From an uncultured Spirochaetia bacterium (lineage in GTDB: Bacteria; Spirochaetota; Brachyspiria; Brachyspirales; Brachyspiraceae): 64,000 nt of DNA. The stretch's first letter is position 1. Every line of letters begins with the position of its first letter. The translations under genes and the position numbers were made by a program. Location of the stretch: contig CAMRBQ010000001.1 in the NCBI GenBank assembly GCA_947040495.1, forward strand, positions 1 through 64,000, given 5' to 3'. Of this stretch, positions 1 through 8,616 are shown piece by piece. The notes beneath the pieces were generated by a model, which was given only the letters and a program-made list of their open reading frames with translations, made no database searches and was not told where the DNA came from.

Positions 1-72
1 GTTCGTGATTATGTTCATGTTCGTGATTATGTTCATGTTCGTGATTATGTTCATGTTCGTGATTATGTTCAT
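1..72. repeat. 18-bp tandem repeat, four copies, coding for a His-rich tract
   Basis: Four exact copies of an 18-bp unit (reads gttcgtgattatgttcat on the plus strand) run from the window edge to position 72 and probably continue to the left. On the minus strand each unit encodes HEHNHE inside larC. Unit length is a multiple of three, so copy-number change would lengthen or shorten the metal-binding tract without a frameshift. Confidence 0.95.
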
Positions 73-292
73 GCTCTTCATAAACATTAACATAGCAAGC
101 TCTAATACCTTGACGATCAACGCCTACTATCTCTGCCTTTATCCCATCAAGTTTGGATAATAATATAGAAAAAATATTTTCTAATTCTTTTTTATTATCA
201 TCATTCATATCACTTATGCTCGCCAAAAGCATATCACCTGCAGCCCCACCGCTTATATCAAAATATAAAATATTATTATTTGTTTCTAACAT
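1..292 (-). CDS. larC: LarC-like nickel-pincer cofactor chelatase, N-terminal part (runs off the window)
   Basis: This is a minus-strand gene start truncated by the left window edge, with about 97 codons visible. It opens with ILYFDISGGAAGDMLL, which matches the N-terminal signature of LarC proteins (usually YFD.FSGISGDM). LarC inserts nickel into the pincer cofactor of lactate racemase and related enzymes. From about residue 74 the chain becomes a His/Glu/Asn-rich repeat (HEHNHE units), the usual nickel-binding spacer of the family, here built from a perfect DNA tandem repeat. The ATG overlaps the ispF stop codon by 7 nt, so it is probably co-translated with ispF. In some bacteria larC is split by a programmed frameshift, but that part lies outside the window. 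Family assignment is fairly secure. Confidence 0.78.
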   Translation of the reverse strand, partial: MLETNNNILYFDISGGAAGDMLLASISDMNDDNKKELENIFSILLSKLDGIKAEIVGVDRQGIRACYVNVYEEHEHNHEHEHNHEHEHNHEHEHNHE

Positions 293-777
293 TGTTTCCC
301 TTTTTGTTTTAATAATGCAACAGCATGCACAATAATACCATTGCCTTTGCCAACATCATCCATGCCTTCATTTGTCTTAGCCTTCACAGACACATTAGCA
401 ATATCGGTTTCAAGAATAGACGATAATGTAAGCCTCATATCATCAATATATTCTCTAAGTTTTGGTTTCTCACATATAACAGAAATATCTACATTGCCTA
501 TGATAAATGACTGCTCTTTCATTATAAGTACAGTTTCTTCAAGCAGCAATATAGATGAAATATCTTTATGCCTTGTATCTGTATTTGGATAATGAGAGCC
601 TATATCACCCAATGCCAAAGCACCGAGTATTGCATCTATTATAGAATGTATTACTACATCACCATCAGAATGCCCTAGTAGTCCTTTGCTATATGGAATA
701 GTCAGACCTGCAAGTATCAGCGGCCTATTTTCAACAAGCAAATGCGAATCGTAGCCTATGCCTATTCTTAGATTCAT
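286..777 (-). CDS. ispF: 2-C-methyl-D-erythritol 2,4-cyclodiphosphate synthase
   Basis: IspF forms the cyclic diphosphate intermediate of the MEP isoprenoid pathway in the cytosol, as a zinc-dependent trimer. The 163-residue length is normal for the family. Metal ligands are visible at D10 and H12 (GYDSH) and H44, after the GHSDGDV signature (35-41). The C-terminal substrate loop (KTNEGMDDVGKGNGI) is also present. The usual partner ispD is not adjacent, and no other MEP gene is in the window. The stop codon overlaps the start of larC by 7 nt, so the two genes probably share a transcript. About 100 bp without a gene separates it from the mrr remnant. Confidence 0.95.
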   Translation of the reverse strand: MNLRIGIGYDSHLLVENRPLILAGLTIPYSKGLLGHSDGDVVIHSIIDAILGALALGDIGSHYPNTDTRHKDISSILLLEETVLIMKEQSFIIGNVDISVICEKPKLREYIDDMRLTLSSILETDIANVSVKAKTNEGMDDVGKGNGIIVHAVALLKQKGKQC

Positions 778-881
778 TATTTTCTCTAATTAATTTTTAT
801 TGATTATCAAGAGAGTATATTACTATATTTAATATATAAATCAACTTGAAATAATATCTAATACTTGGTCATTTTCATTTG

Positions 882-1787
882 TTAAATAATAATTTTATAA
901 ATATAGTTAGTTTCTACAACCTCAATGCCCGCTTGATATTCACGCATAAGGCGAGAAAGTTTATATCCATTTATCAAAACAATTTTTATATCTTTGGTTT
1001 CTTCGACTACTTTTTTGGCTTGCTGTGTAAAATCTGTTGTAGTGATAAAAATACCACGGCTAATTCCATTTACATTTTTTAGCCCATGATAAAATTTGGT
1101 GATTTCATTATCTGTTATATTGCCGCTCGCATAACATTTACATTGAATACCCACCCTGTCAAATCCAAATTTATCTAGTGTAAGAGTGCCATCAATGCCC
1201 CTATCATAAGAACCACCTGTTCTATCTTTTTCGCCATAGCCCATTTTTTCAAGCAAATCAAGACAGATGTTTTCAAATTGAGTGCCTTTATCAACAGTAT
1301 TTTTGCTATCCAAAGATTTGAGGCGGCTTAATATTTCAACCTCAATACTTTCATAATAGTTTTCAGTTGTAAGTTTTATTTCATCACTTTCATTGTTTTC
1401 TTCATTAGTATTATCATCATCATTGGTTAACTTATTCTTTGACTTCGACTTTTCATTTTGCAAATATGGCGTTTTCTCTTTCATTATCTTAAAATCAAAA
1501 TTAGGGTTCTCTTCTAAAAACTTTCTACCAAAATCTGTGATTTTATAAATTCCCCTACCAGTTGATTCTATTAATTCTGCTTGCTTAAGATAAACTAGAG
1601 ACCAATCCATGCGGTCTTTATAAACTGGATAATTATTAGCCTTCGTTATAATATTTTTATCTTCTTATGATATATTCATGCTTATAGTAGCAGCATCTAC
1701 TATAAGACTCTTATGCACGGGCTCTATAAATTCAGATAAACATTTTAAAACATATTTATCATATTCTCTACACTTTAACAATGCCAT
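882..1787 (-). pseudogene. mrr: Mrr-type restriction endonuclease, interrupted by an in-frame stop
   Basis: Mrr enzymes are type IV restriction nucleases that cut methylated foreign DNA. The C-terminal half has the PD-(D/E)xK-like Mrr catalytic domain: FENICLDLLEKMGYG, then GGSYDRGIDG and the core IQCKCY. The N-terminal half resembles the Mrr_N winged helix (YLKQAELIESTGRGIYKITDFGRKFL). An ATG at 1787, preceded by a strong AGGGGGG ribosome site, opens a frame that runs 40 codons and stops at TAA (1665-1667). The same frame then continues through the winged helix and nuclease domain without a shift. An internal ATG at 1610 could give a 242-residue product with an intact catalytic domain but a truncated DNA-binding domain. 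A single nonsense mutation is the simplest reading, and residual function is possible. Confidence 0.78.
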
Positions 1788-1836
1788 AATCCCCCCTTAT
1801 CTACTCGAACAATTTACTAGCCTTTATAAATAATAA

Positions 1837-2988
1837 TTATTTACCAAAGACCTTTTTTGCCTCTTCCATTTTATCAATAATAGCAACTTCAAATGGACAA
1901 TTTTTTTCGCAATTCCCACAGGCAATGCAGTCTTGTGCTGTAGCATTCAGAAGAGAATAATGTTGCTTCACTGTTTCTGGTATTTGTTCACTTAGCTTAG
2001 CCAAGTCCAAATATTTATTTACCTGTGCAATATCAATCCTTGATGGACAAGGCAGGCAATGGTTGCAATACATACATCTGCCCTTTGCAGAAAACTTAGA
2101 TGTAGCACTTAAAATCACCGAATAATCACGCTCTTCATCCGAAGCATTTTCATATTTGACAGCATCTAAAACCTGCTCGGGCGAATTACATCCTATCAAA
2201 ACGCTTGATACCGCAGGGCGAGTAAGGCTATAATGAATTGCCTGAGGCACGGTAAGTGCTATTCCAAATGGTGAAGTTTTTTCATTAAGCAAAGTCCCCG
2301 CACCCAAAGTTTTCATTACAGTTATACCAACATTCATCGCCTCACATGTTTGATATAGCTCATTTCTAACTTTATTTATACCATTTAAATTTTCATTCTC
2401 ATATGTTTTTGAAGCAAATAGCCCGTCAATATCTGTGTCTTCCGAAAGTATATCATAAGCAGGATTTATGCTAAACATCAATACATCGATTAAGCCTGTT
2501 TTGACCGCACGCAAAGCCTCAATAGGATTATGAGAACTCATACCAATGACTCTAATTTTGCCCTCTTTTTTTAGCCGCTCTGCATATTGAATTATCTCGC
2601 CTTCAAAAATATTATCATAATCTTCTTTTGTATCAACATAATGAATCATACCAATATCAACATAATCGGTATCCAAACGTTTCATAAAATCTTCAAAGAA
2701 AAATATGCACTCATCTATTTTACGAGTACGACCATATTGTTCGTCTAACCAACCAGAACCAATATGCCCTTGCAAAATAATTTTATCACGATAGCCTTTA
2801 ATTGCTTTACCAATATTTGAACGCACCTCAGGCTCTGACATAAAAATATCGAGTATTGAAATACCATTTTCAAAAGCAATGTCAATTACTGATTTTATTA
2901 ATTCATAACTTTTTTTTTCAAGATGTTCGCAGCCGAGCCCTATCTCACTTACTTCAATACCAGTATTACCCAAATTTCTATACTTCAT
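1837..2988 (-). CDS. Aldo/keto reductase fused to a C-terminal 4Fe-4S ferredoxin domain
   Basis: The first 290 residues form an aldo/keto reductase barrel (MKYRNLGNTGIEVSEIGLG start). The C-terminus has two ferredoxin-like Cys clusters, CMYCNHCLPCP (305-315) and CIACGNCEKNCP (354-365). The classical AKR tetrad is incomplete. The strand that normally carries DTAxxYG reads LDIFMSEPEV (no Tyr), and the usual Lys is replaced in ILQGHIG. This is typical of the Fe-S-fused AKR subfamily as I know it, so a redox role with ferredoxin is more likely than ordinary NADPH carbonyl reduction. It lies 33 bp downstream of ileS on the same strand. The substrate is unknown. Confidence 0.85.
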   Translation of the reverse strand: MKYRNLGNTGIEVSEIGLGCEHLEKKSYELIKSVIDIAFENGISILDIFMSEPEVRSNIGKAIKGYRDKIILQGHIGSGWLDEQYGRTRKIDECIFFFEDFMKRLDTDYVDIGMIHYVDTKEDYDNIFEGEIIQYAERLKKEGKIRVIGMSSHNPIEALRAVKTGLIDVLMFSINPAYDILSEDTDIDGLFASKTYENENLNGINKVRNELYQTCEAMNVGITVMKTLGAGTLLNEKTSPFGIALTVPQAIHYSLTRPAVSSVLIGCNSPEQVLDAVKYENASDEERDYSVILSATSKFSAKGRCMYCNHCLPCPSRIDIAQVNKYLDLAKLSEQIPETVKQHYSLLNATAQDCIACGNCEKNCPFEVAIIDKMEEAKKVFGK

Positions 2989-3021
2989 ATCACACCCTTA
3001 TCCAATTGTATTCTCATAAAA

Positions 3022-5784
3022 TTATAATGAAGCAGCACAACGAGAACATAGTTCAGGATGCTCCTTGTTCGCACCAACATCATCATAATGCCCCCAACAG
3101 CGTATACATTTTGTAGAAGTCGATGCCTCTGTACGCACAAATGACAATGAACCTTCTATAAAATTTTCATCTTTATCATTTACTAGGCTAACTTTACTTA
3201 CGATAAATATATCTTTTAATGCCTCTATCTCCTCTTCCAAATATGTTTTTATAACCTCATCTTTAACAGCTATAGATACACTTGCTTCAAGCGATTTACC
3301 TATCGTAGAATTATCTCTTGCCCTTTCAAGCGATAAAAGCACATCATCACGGACATGTAATATCTTAGACCACTTCTCTTCAAGTGCACTATCAATAAGG
3401 TTTTCATCTGCTAATATAAATGTTTGTAGATGAATAGAACCAGCCTCATCGCCTTTATAATTTCGCCATATCTCTTCAGCTGTAAATGGAAGCACAGGTG
3501 CTATCATTCGAACAAGGCTTTCTAATATTTTATAAAGTACAGTCTGTGCACTCCTTCTACTTTTTGAAGATTTACCATCGCAGTAAAGCCTGTCTTTTAA
3601 TATGTCAAGGTATGTTGATGATAATTCTGCCGAGCAATAATTTGTAAGCCTTTGATAGAACATATGAAATTCAAAATCATCAAACTTTTCTTTTGATATT
3701 TTCAAAAATGTATTTAGCCTTGAAATAGCATATCTATCGATACTAGGCATTTCGCTCTCGCTAACCATATCTTTTTGTGGGTGAAAGTCGCCTGTATTTC
3801 CAAGTATATAACGGAATGTATTTCTTATTTTTCTATAAGCATCGGATACTGCAACAAGTACAGTTTCGCCAATTCGCAAGTCCTCTTTGAAATCCTCACT
3901 AATTATCCAAAGCCTTAGCACATCAACACCATATTTATCTATAACATAATCTGGTGCAATAACATTACCAACACTTTTATGCATAGCATGCCCATGTTCA
4001 TCGAGCATCCAACCACATGTTACAAGATTTTTATATGGTGGTTTATTATGTATAGCCATATAAGGCCACATAGCCGCTTGAAACCATCCACGATATTGAT
4101 CATTTCCTTCTATATATAAGTCTACAGGAAACTTTAATTCACTATGGCTTTTGCCTACTGCAAATGCAGAAACACCCGCATCAAACCATACATCAAGGAT
4201 ATCATTTTCTTTGTCAAAATCTGAAACACCCGCCCCACATGTACATTTTATATGAGCTGGCAATAATTCACTCGCAGGCAGTTCAAACCATATATCGACA
4301 CCCTTCTCTTTCACAATATCAGCAACACTCTTTGTTGTCTCTGGTGTCAAAATAGTCTCACCACACTTTTTACAATAGAATGCAGGTATAGGCACTCCCC
4401 AAGCACGTTGACGAGATAAACACCAATCAGGTCGACTAGAAAGCATATTATTCATTCTATCTTTTCCCCATTTTGGAAAAAAGTTTACATCATCAAGTTT
4501 TGAAAGTGTATTCTCGCGTAAATTATTATTATCTATTTTCATAAACCATTGTTCAGTCGCACGGAATATTAATGGCTCTTTACATCTCCAACAATGAGGA
4601 TAGCTATGTTCAATATGTTCATCATAATAGAGTACATTTTTATCTTTTAATAATGCCACTATCTTAGAATTGGCATCCCATATTTTTACACCTTCCATTT
4701 CGGGGAAGTCTTTTGTATATTTACCTTGTCTATCTACTGGGCAATATATTTCAAGACCATTTTTTAAGCCTGTATGATAATCTTCGCTACCATGACCAGG
4801 TGCTGTATGAACAACGCCTGTACCAGTATCGCTTGCAACATAACCTGCAAATACAACCTTAGATATTCTATCTACAAATGGATGTTGTATTTCTAAGTTT
4901 TTTATTTCTTCCATAGTAAGTGCTATTTTTTCTACACTATTATGGTCTATACCTTGCTTTGATAATACTTGCTCAACCAATGCCTCTGCCATTATAGAAT
5001 ATCCATCGTCCATTTTGACAGCAACATAATCGAAAGCATCATTAAATGCACAAGCCATATTCGCAGGCAGTGTCCAAGGTGTTGTAGTCCAAATCATCAC
5101 ACTAACATTTTTATCAAGCCTATCGTTTATTTTATTTTTGATAGGGAACTTTACATATACACTATGAGATTTATGACTTGCATATTCTACTTCAGCTTCA
5201 GCCAATGCAGTAGCACAATCTACACACCAATGTATTGTACGCATGCCTTTATAAATATATTTTTTTTCTACAAGTTCAGAAAACACACGGACTATTTCTG
5301 CCTCATATTCACGGCTCATTGTAAGGTATGGATTATCCCAATCGCCTATACCGCCAAGCCTTTGAAATTGCTTCTTTTGTTTGTCTACATATTTTTGTGC
5401 ATATGCCCTACATTTTTTGCGTAGTATATTTGTTGGTATGCTTTCTTTTTTATCACCCAAATCTTGGACAACCCTATGCTCGATAGGTAGACCATGGCAA
5501 TCCCAACCCGGTATATATGGCGTATCAAATCCGAGTAAACTATGATACCTTATAATAATATCTTTGACTATTTTATTTAAAGCATGCCCCATATGTATAT
5601 CACCATTTGCATATGGAGGCCCATCATGGAGAATATATAGAGGGCGACCTTTTCTTGCTTCTCTAATTTTTTGATATAGGTTTATATCATTCCATTCTTT
5701 AAGCATCTTAGGTTCTTTTTCTCTTAGACCAGCTTTCATTGGGAAAGATGTTTGCGGTAGATTAATTGTATTTTTATAGTCCAT
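3022..5784 (-). CDS. ileS: Isoleucyl-tRNA synthetase
   Basis: IleRS charges tRNA-Ile in the cytosol and edits misactivated valine. The 920-residue chain is of the bacterial type, with the class I HIGH motif as HMGH (64-67), a CP1 editing domain (around residues 200-400) and a C-terminal zinc knuckle with C893, C896, C913 and C916. The second class I signature, normally KMSKS, reads MHKS (601-604) inside HGHAMHKSVGNVIAP. The catalytic second Lys is kept, but the first Lys and first Ser are changed. The compact bacterial form differs from the longer eukaryote-like IleRS of Treponema pallidum and Borrelia. No T-box leader is visible upstream. Confidence 0.97.
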   Translation of the reverse strand: MDYKNTINLPQTSFPMKAGLREKEPKMLKEWNDINLYQKIREARKGRPLYILHDGPPYANGDIHMGHALNKIVKDIIIRYHSLLGFDTPYIPGWDCHGLPIEHRVVQDLGDKKESIPTNILRKKCRAYAQKYVDKQKKQFQRLGGIGDWDNPYLTMSREYEAEIVRVFSELVEKKYIYKGMRTIHWCVDCATALAEAEVEYASHKSHSVYVKFPIKNKINDRLDKNVSVMIWTTTPWTLPANMACAFNDAFDYVAVKMDDGYSIMAEALVEQVLSKQGIDHNSVEKIALTMEEIKNLEIQHPFVDRISKVVFAGYVASDTGTGVVHTAPGHGSEDYHTGLKNGLEIYCPVDRQGKYTKDFPEMEGVKIWDANSKIVALLKDKNVLYYDEHIEHSYPHCWRCKEPLIFRATEQWFMKIDNNNLRENTLSKLDDVNFFPKWGKDRMNNMLSSRPDWCLSRQRAWGVPIPAFYCKKCGETILTPETTKSVADIVKEKGVDIWFELPASELLPAHIKCTCGAGVSDFDKENDILDVWFDAGVSAFAVGKSHSELKFPVDLYIEGNDQYRGWFQAAMWPYMAIHNKPPYKNLVTCGWMLDEHGHAMHKSVGNVIAPDYVIDKYGVDVLRLWIISEDFKEDLRIGETVLVAVSDAYRKIRNTFRYILGNTGDFHPQKDMVSESEMPSIDRYAISRLNTFLKISKEKFDDFEFHMFYQRLTNYCSAELSSTYLDILKDRLYCDGKSSKSRRSAQTVLYKILESLVRMIAPVLPFTAEEIWRNYKGDEAGSIHLQTFILADENLIDSALEEKWSKILHVRDDVLLSLERARDNSTIGKSLEASVSIAVKDEVIKTYLEEEIEALKDIFIVSKVSLVNDKDENFIEGSLSFVRTEASTSTKCIRCWGHYDDVGANKEHPELCSRCAASL

Positions 5785-5875
5785 GCTTTTAAAAAACTCC
5801 TTGATTTCATATATATAAATAGCATATATAATTCAAATGAAATTGTCAAGAACGCGCCATTTACTAATGCATGAT

Positions 5876-5913
5876 ATAAAAAAAAGACACCTCACATTAA
5901 AGCAAGGTGTCTT
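5876..5913 (-). terminator. Rho-independent terminator after the GLUG-like lipoprotein
   Basis: A perfect 9-bp stem (AAGACACCT at 5884-5892 with AGGTGTCTT at 5905-5913) has a 12-nt loop and is followed on the minus strand by a run of T (the plus-strand A run at 5878-5885). It lies about 60 bp downstream of the lipoprotein stop and upstream of ileS, so it separates the two minus-strand transcripts. Confidence 0.88.
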
Positions 5914-5973
5914 GACATGGCATAGTTGTACATTATAAATATTTATAACATGCAACTAGACTGTGTAAGAATA

Positions 5974-6847
5974 CTATTTTAATACAGGATACTCAGAACC
6001 CATTGTCCATATAGTATTAAAATCCCATCCATCAAAACTACCTTGCTGTGCGAATTTCTCAACAGTAAGTGTAGTAACGCCATCTTCAAGAGTAGTATAT
6101 AAATTATAGCTATCTGTTATAGCTACAGTACCTCCTCTAATAACACCAATCATCTCAATATCTTGATAATTATAAACAAAGTTAATTTTCACTGTACCAA
6201 AAACGCCGCCAATAATACCACCAGTTATAGCCCCTGTATTAGAAGCATTGTTAATTGTTGTTGTACCCACCAGCAGAACCAATAATACCACCAGCACGAG
6301 TACCAGTACCAGATTCTACAGAAGCTTTATTTAAAACACCTGTAATTGTTATTGTGCCAGTAGCCTTGCCAACAAATGCACCAGCAGGAGCAGTAGCAAC
6401 AGAACCACTAGCAGTTGCTTTTATACTACCGCTTTCAATTGTTAAGTCTTTAATACTACCGCCGTCGCCTAACTCAAGAATTAGCCCCGCATTACTAGTT
6501 GTTTTTTCTATAAGTAGATTTTTTATACTTTTGCCATTGCCGTCCATTGAGCCAGTAAACTTTTTTATCCCACCAAAGCTTTTTTTATTCATATCAATAT
6601 TGGCATCGAAGCGAATATTCTTTGTAATTTCCGCACCAGCAGCATCACTAGCAAGCCAAACTAAATGTGCGGCTTCTGTTATTATGTAGACATCAGATTC
6701 TGTCTTACCTTCCGTTGCTGTTGTTCCGTCCCATGGGGCAGGATTTTTATCTTCAATTTCATTGTTTGGATCGGTATTGCCACATGAGATAGCAAAAATC
6801 ATCACCGCTGCCAAAAGTAGTAATACCGCATTTTTAAATTTGTTCAT
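5974..6847 (-). pseudogene. GLUG-repeat-like lipoprotein with a +1 frameshift
   Basis: The N-terminus is a lipoprotein signal (FAISCGN, with lipidated Cys at residue 22), so the product would be anchored in the envelope. After a spacer, the chain shows parallel-beta repeats of GLUG type: IKNLLIEKTTSNAGLI, IKDLTIESGSIKATAS, then Gly-rich AGGIIGSAGG and GAITGGIIGGVFG. The first frame stops after GGYNNN. The same repeat continues in another frame as GTTTINNASNTGAI and ends with EYPVLK, a common ending for these proteins. Removing one G from the GGG at 6266-6268 would restore a single frame of about 290 residues. The cause could be a sequencing error, slippage or true decay. Its ligand is unknown. 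Confidence 0.75.
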
Positions 6848-6986
6848 AAATCATTCTCCTTCAATATAATAATTTTCAATTTATTATAAAAAAGACATAA
6901 GAATACCTGTGCCTAGTTTTATTAATCGTTATAGGCTTAGAAGATAAAGCCCTAGACATAATTGTTTTTAATGTTAGATTTATATA

Positions 6987-6994
6987 GGGGGGGG
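6987..6994. repeat. G8 homopolymer in the lipoprotein/der intergenic region
   Basis: The 329-bp gap between the divergent lipoprotein (starts 6847) and der (starts 7177) holds no supported gene. It contains a run of eight G in an otherwise AT-rich stretch. Such runs change length by slippage and can tune promoters, but no promoter boxes could be placed around it with confidence. The rest of the gap is featureless AT-rich sequence. Confidence 0.85.
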
Positions 6995-7176
6995 TAAACT
7001 GGATTGTTATATTTTGGCAAATACAAAAGATTGCTTTAATATATATGTTCACTTTTTTCATTAATTAATAATCCCCTCAATTTATATAGTTTATATAATT
7101 TATGGCAATTGTCAATATAAATCATAACATAAAAACATATATAAAGAGCATTACTCTCTTTATTTTTTAGCAAAAT

Positions 7177-8523
7177 ATGTTATCATTCATAACTATGATA
7201 CATATAGCAATAATAGGTCGTCCAAATGTCGGCAAATCCACACTCTTTAATAGACTAGTTGGTAGTCGTAAATCTATAGTCGAACCCACTCCCGGGGTAA
7301 CACGTGATATCAATGATGCATTTATAAGGATAGATGATGTAGAGATTATGCTCTATGATACAGGTGGCCTACTAGAAAAAAGTGATGATATACTTAATGA
7401 TAAAGTACGAAACAAAACATTTGATGTCGCCAAAAATATAGACATAATCCTTTTCCTTGTCGATGTCAGCGAAAGCCACCCCGATGATAGACATTTTTTA
7501 CAAGAACTTAGAAAAATAAATAAACCTATAATACTTGTTGTTAATAAAGTAGATAGTGAATCTAGAGAAAGCCTAGTGTATGATTTTCAAAATCTAGGTG
7601 TCAAAGACATAGTCCCTATTAGTAGTGAACATGGGCGTGGTATAAGTGAGCTACTAGAAGAAATGGAGAGAGTATCTCTATCTCTAACACCTTCAGGCGA
7701 AGAAAACCAAAGAAAAGATGATGAAATAAAAATTGCAATTGTTGGAAAACCAAATGCAGGTAAATCTACATTTTTAAACACAATACTTGGCAAAGAAAGA
7801 AGCATTGTCCATGATGAAGCGGGTACAACTCGAGATAGTATTGATGTACACTTTACATTTAATAATGATGATATATGCCTCATTGATACAGCTGGGATGA
7901 GAAGAAAAAGAAATGTACATACAAGTGTTGAATATTATAGTGTAAATAGATCGGTACATGCAATAGAAGCCTCTGATGTTTGTATACTTTTACTTGATAT
8001 GCAAGAAGGGCTTACCGAGCAAGATAAAAAAATCGCAAGTTTAATTATTGAAAGAAAAAAGGGTATTGTAATAGCTGCAAACAAATGGGACATTCGAGAA
8101 AAACCTACAACTTGGAATGAATACGAAGCATTTATGAAAGACAACTTCCCTGTGCTACAATATGCCATATACACAAAACTTACAGCAACACATAAAACAA
8201 CATCTGAAAAACTTTTATCACTAGCTATCAGAGTTGCGAAAACTAGAAAGATGGAATATAGCACGCATTCACTAACAGAAACTATGGTAAGAGCTAGTCG
8301 TCAATATACATTAAATGTTGGTAGAACTAGTTTCAAAATATTCTATGTAGTTCAAATAGGCACTAATCCGCCTGCATTTTCTATATTTTCAAATCATCCC
8401 GAAAAACTTACCTTCGATTATAAAAGGTATCTAGAAAACAAATTTAGAGAAATATTTGATTTTAGAGGAACCCCTATTGTGCTACATTTTAAAAAAGAAA
8501 AGGAAAAAGGAAGAGGTAGATAA
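7177..8523 (+). CDS. der: Ribosome-assembly GTPase Der (EngA)
   Basis: Der is an essential double GTPase that acts on the 50S subunit during assembly. Two G domains are visible. The first has P-loop GRPNVGKS (14-21), DTGG and NKVD. The second has GKPNAGKS (about 190), DTAG and NKWD. A KH-like C-terminal domain follows (FEIFYVVQ-like segment, PPAFSIFSNHPEKL, RGTPIVLHFKKEKEKGRGR). The length of 448 is usual. The start is uncertain: ATG at 7177 or the in-frame ATG at 7195 (MIHIAIIGRP), which fits family N-termini better. Neither has a clear Shine-Dalgarno. It is transcribed alone, and the next gene begins 93 bp downstream. Confidence 0.96.
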   Translation: MLSFITMIHIAIIGRPNVGKSTLFNRLVGSRKSIVEPTPGVTRDINDAFIRIDDVEIMLYDTGGLLEKSDDILNDKVRNKTFDVAKNIDIILFLVDVSESHPDDRHFLQELRKINKPIILVVNKVDSESRESLVYDFQNLGVKDIVPISSEHGRGISELLEEMERVSLSLTPSGEENQRKDDEIKIAIVGKPNAGKSTFLNTILGKERSIVHDEAGTTRDSIDVHFTFNNDDICLIDTAGMRRKRNVHTSVEYYSVNRSVHAIEASDVCILLLDMQEGLTEQDKKIASLIIERKKGIVIAANKWDIREKPTTWNEYEAFMKDNFPVLQYAIYTKLTATHKTTSEKLLSLAIRVAKTRKMEYSTHSLTETMVRASRQYTLNVGRTSFKIFYVVQIGTNPPAFSIFSNHPEKLTFDYKRYLENKFREIFDFRGTPIVLHFKKEKEKGRGR

Positions 8524-8616
8524 ATACTACATAGTTTTATTATTTTACAAAATAGGTATTTATTATGTTTTGGTTAATAGCTTTTTAAATTCATAATAAT
8601 GGGAGAGTAGTTTTCA

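Noticed and set aside
1-72. Short direct repeats at the left edge as a possible CRISPR array
   Set aside because: The units are contiguous 18-mers without spacers and lie in frame in a His-rich part of larC.
1665-1667. Stop-codon recoding (selenocysteine or reassigned TAA) to explain mrr
   Set aside because: TAA, TAG and TGA all end ordinary genes in this window, and no SECIS-like structure is evident. A nonsense mutation is simpler.
4969-5424. Plus-strand 151-codon frame opposite ileS
   Set aside because: It lies wholly inside the well-conserved ileS coding region on the other strand and has no ribosome site or recognisable motif.
6255-6689. Plus-strand 144-codon Pro/Ala/Ile-rich frame
   Set aside because: It is the antisense of the Gly/Ala-rich lipoprotein repeats, and its composition is explained by that.
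6876-7061. 61-codon minus-strand frame in the lipoprotein/der gap
   Set aside because: It has no ribosome site, low-complexity composition, and runs across the G8 tract. Nothing recognisable.
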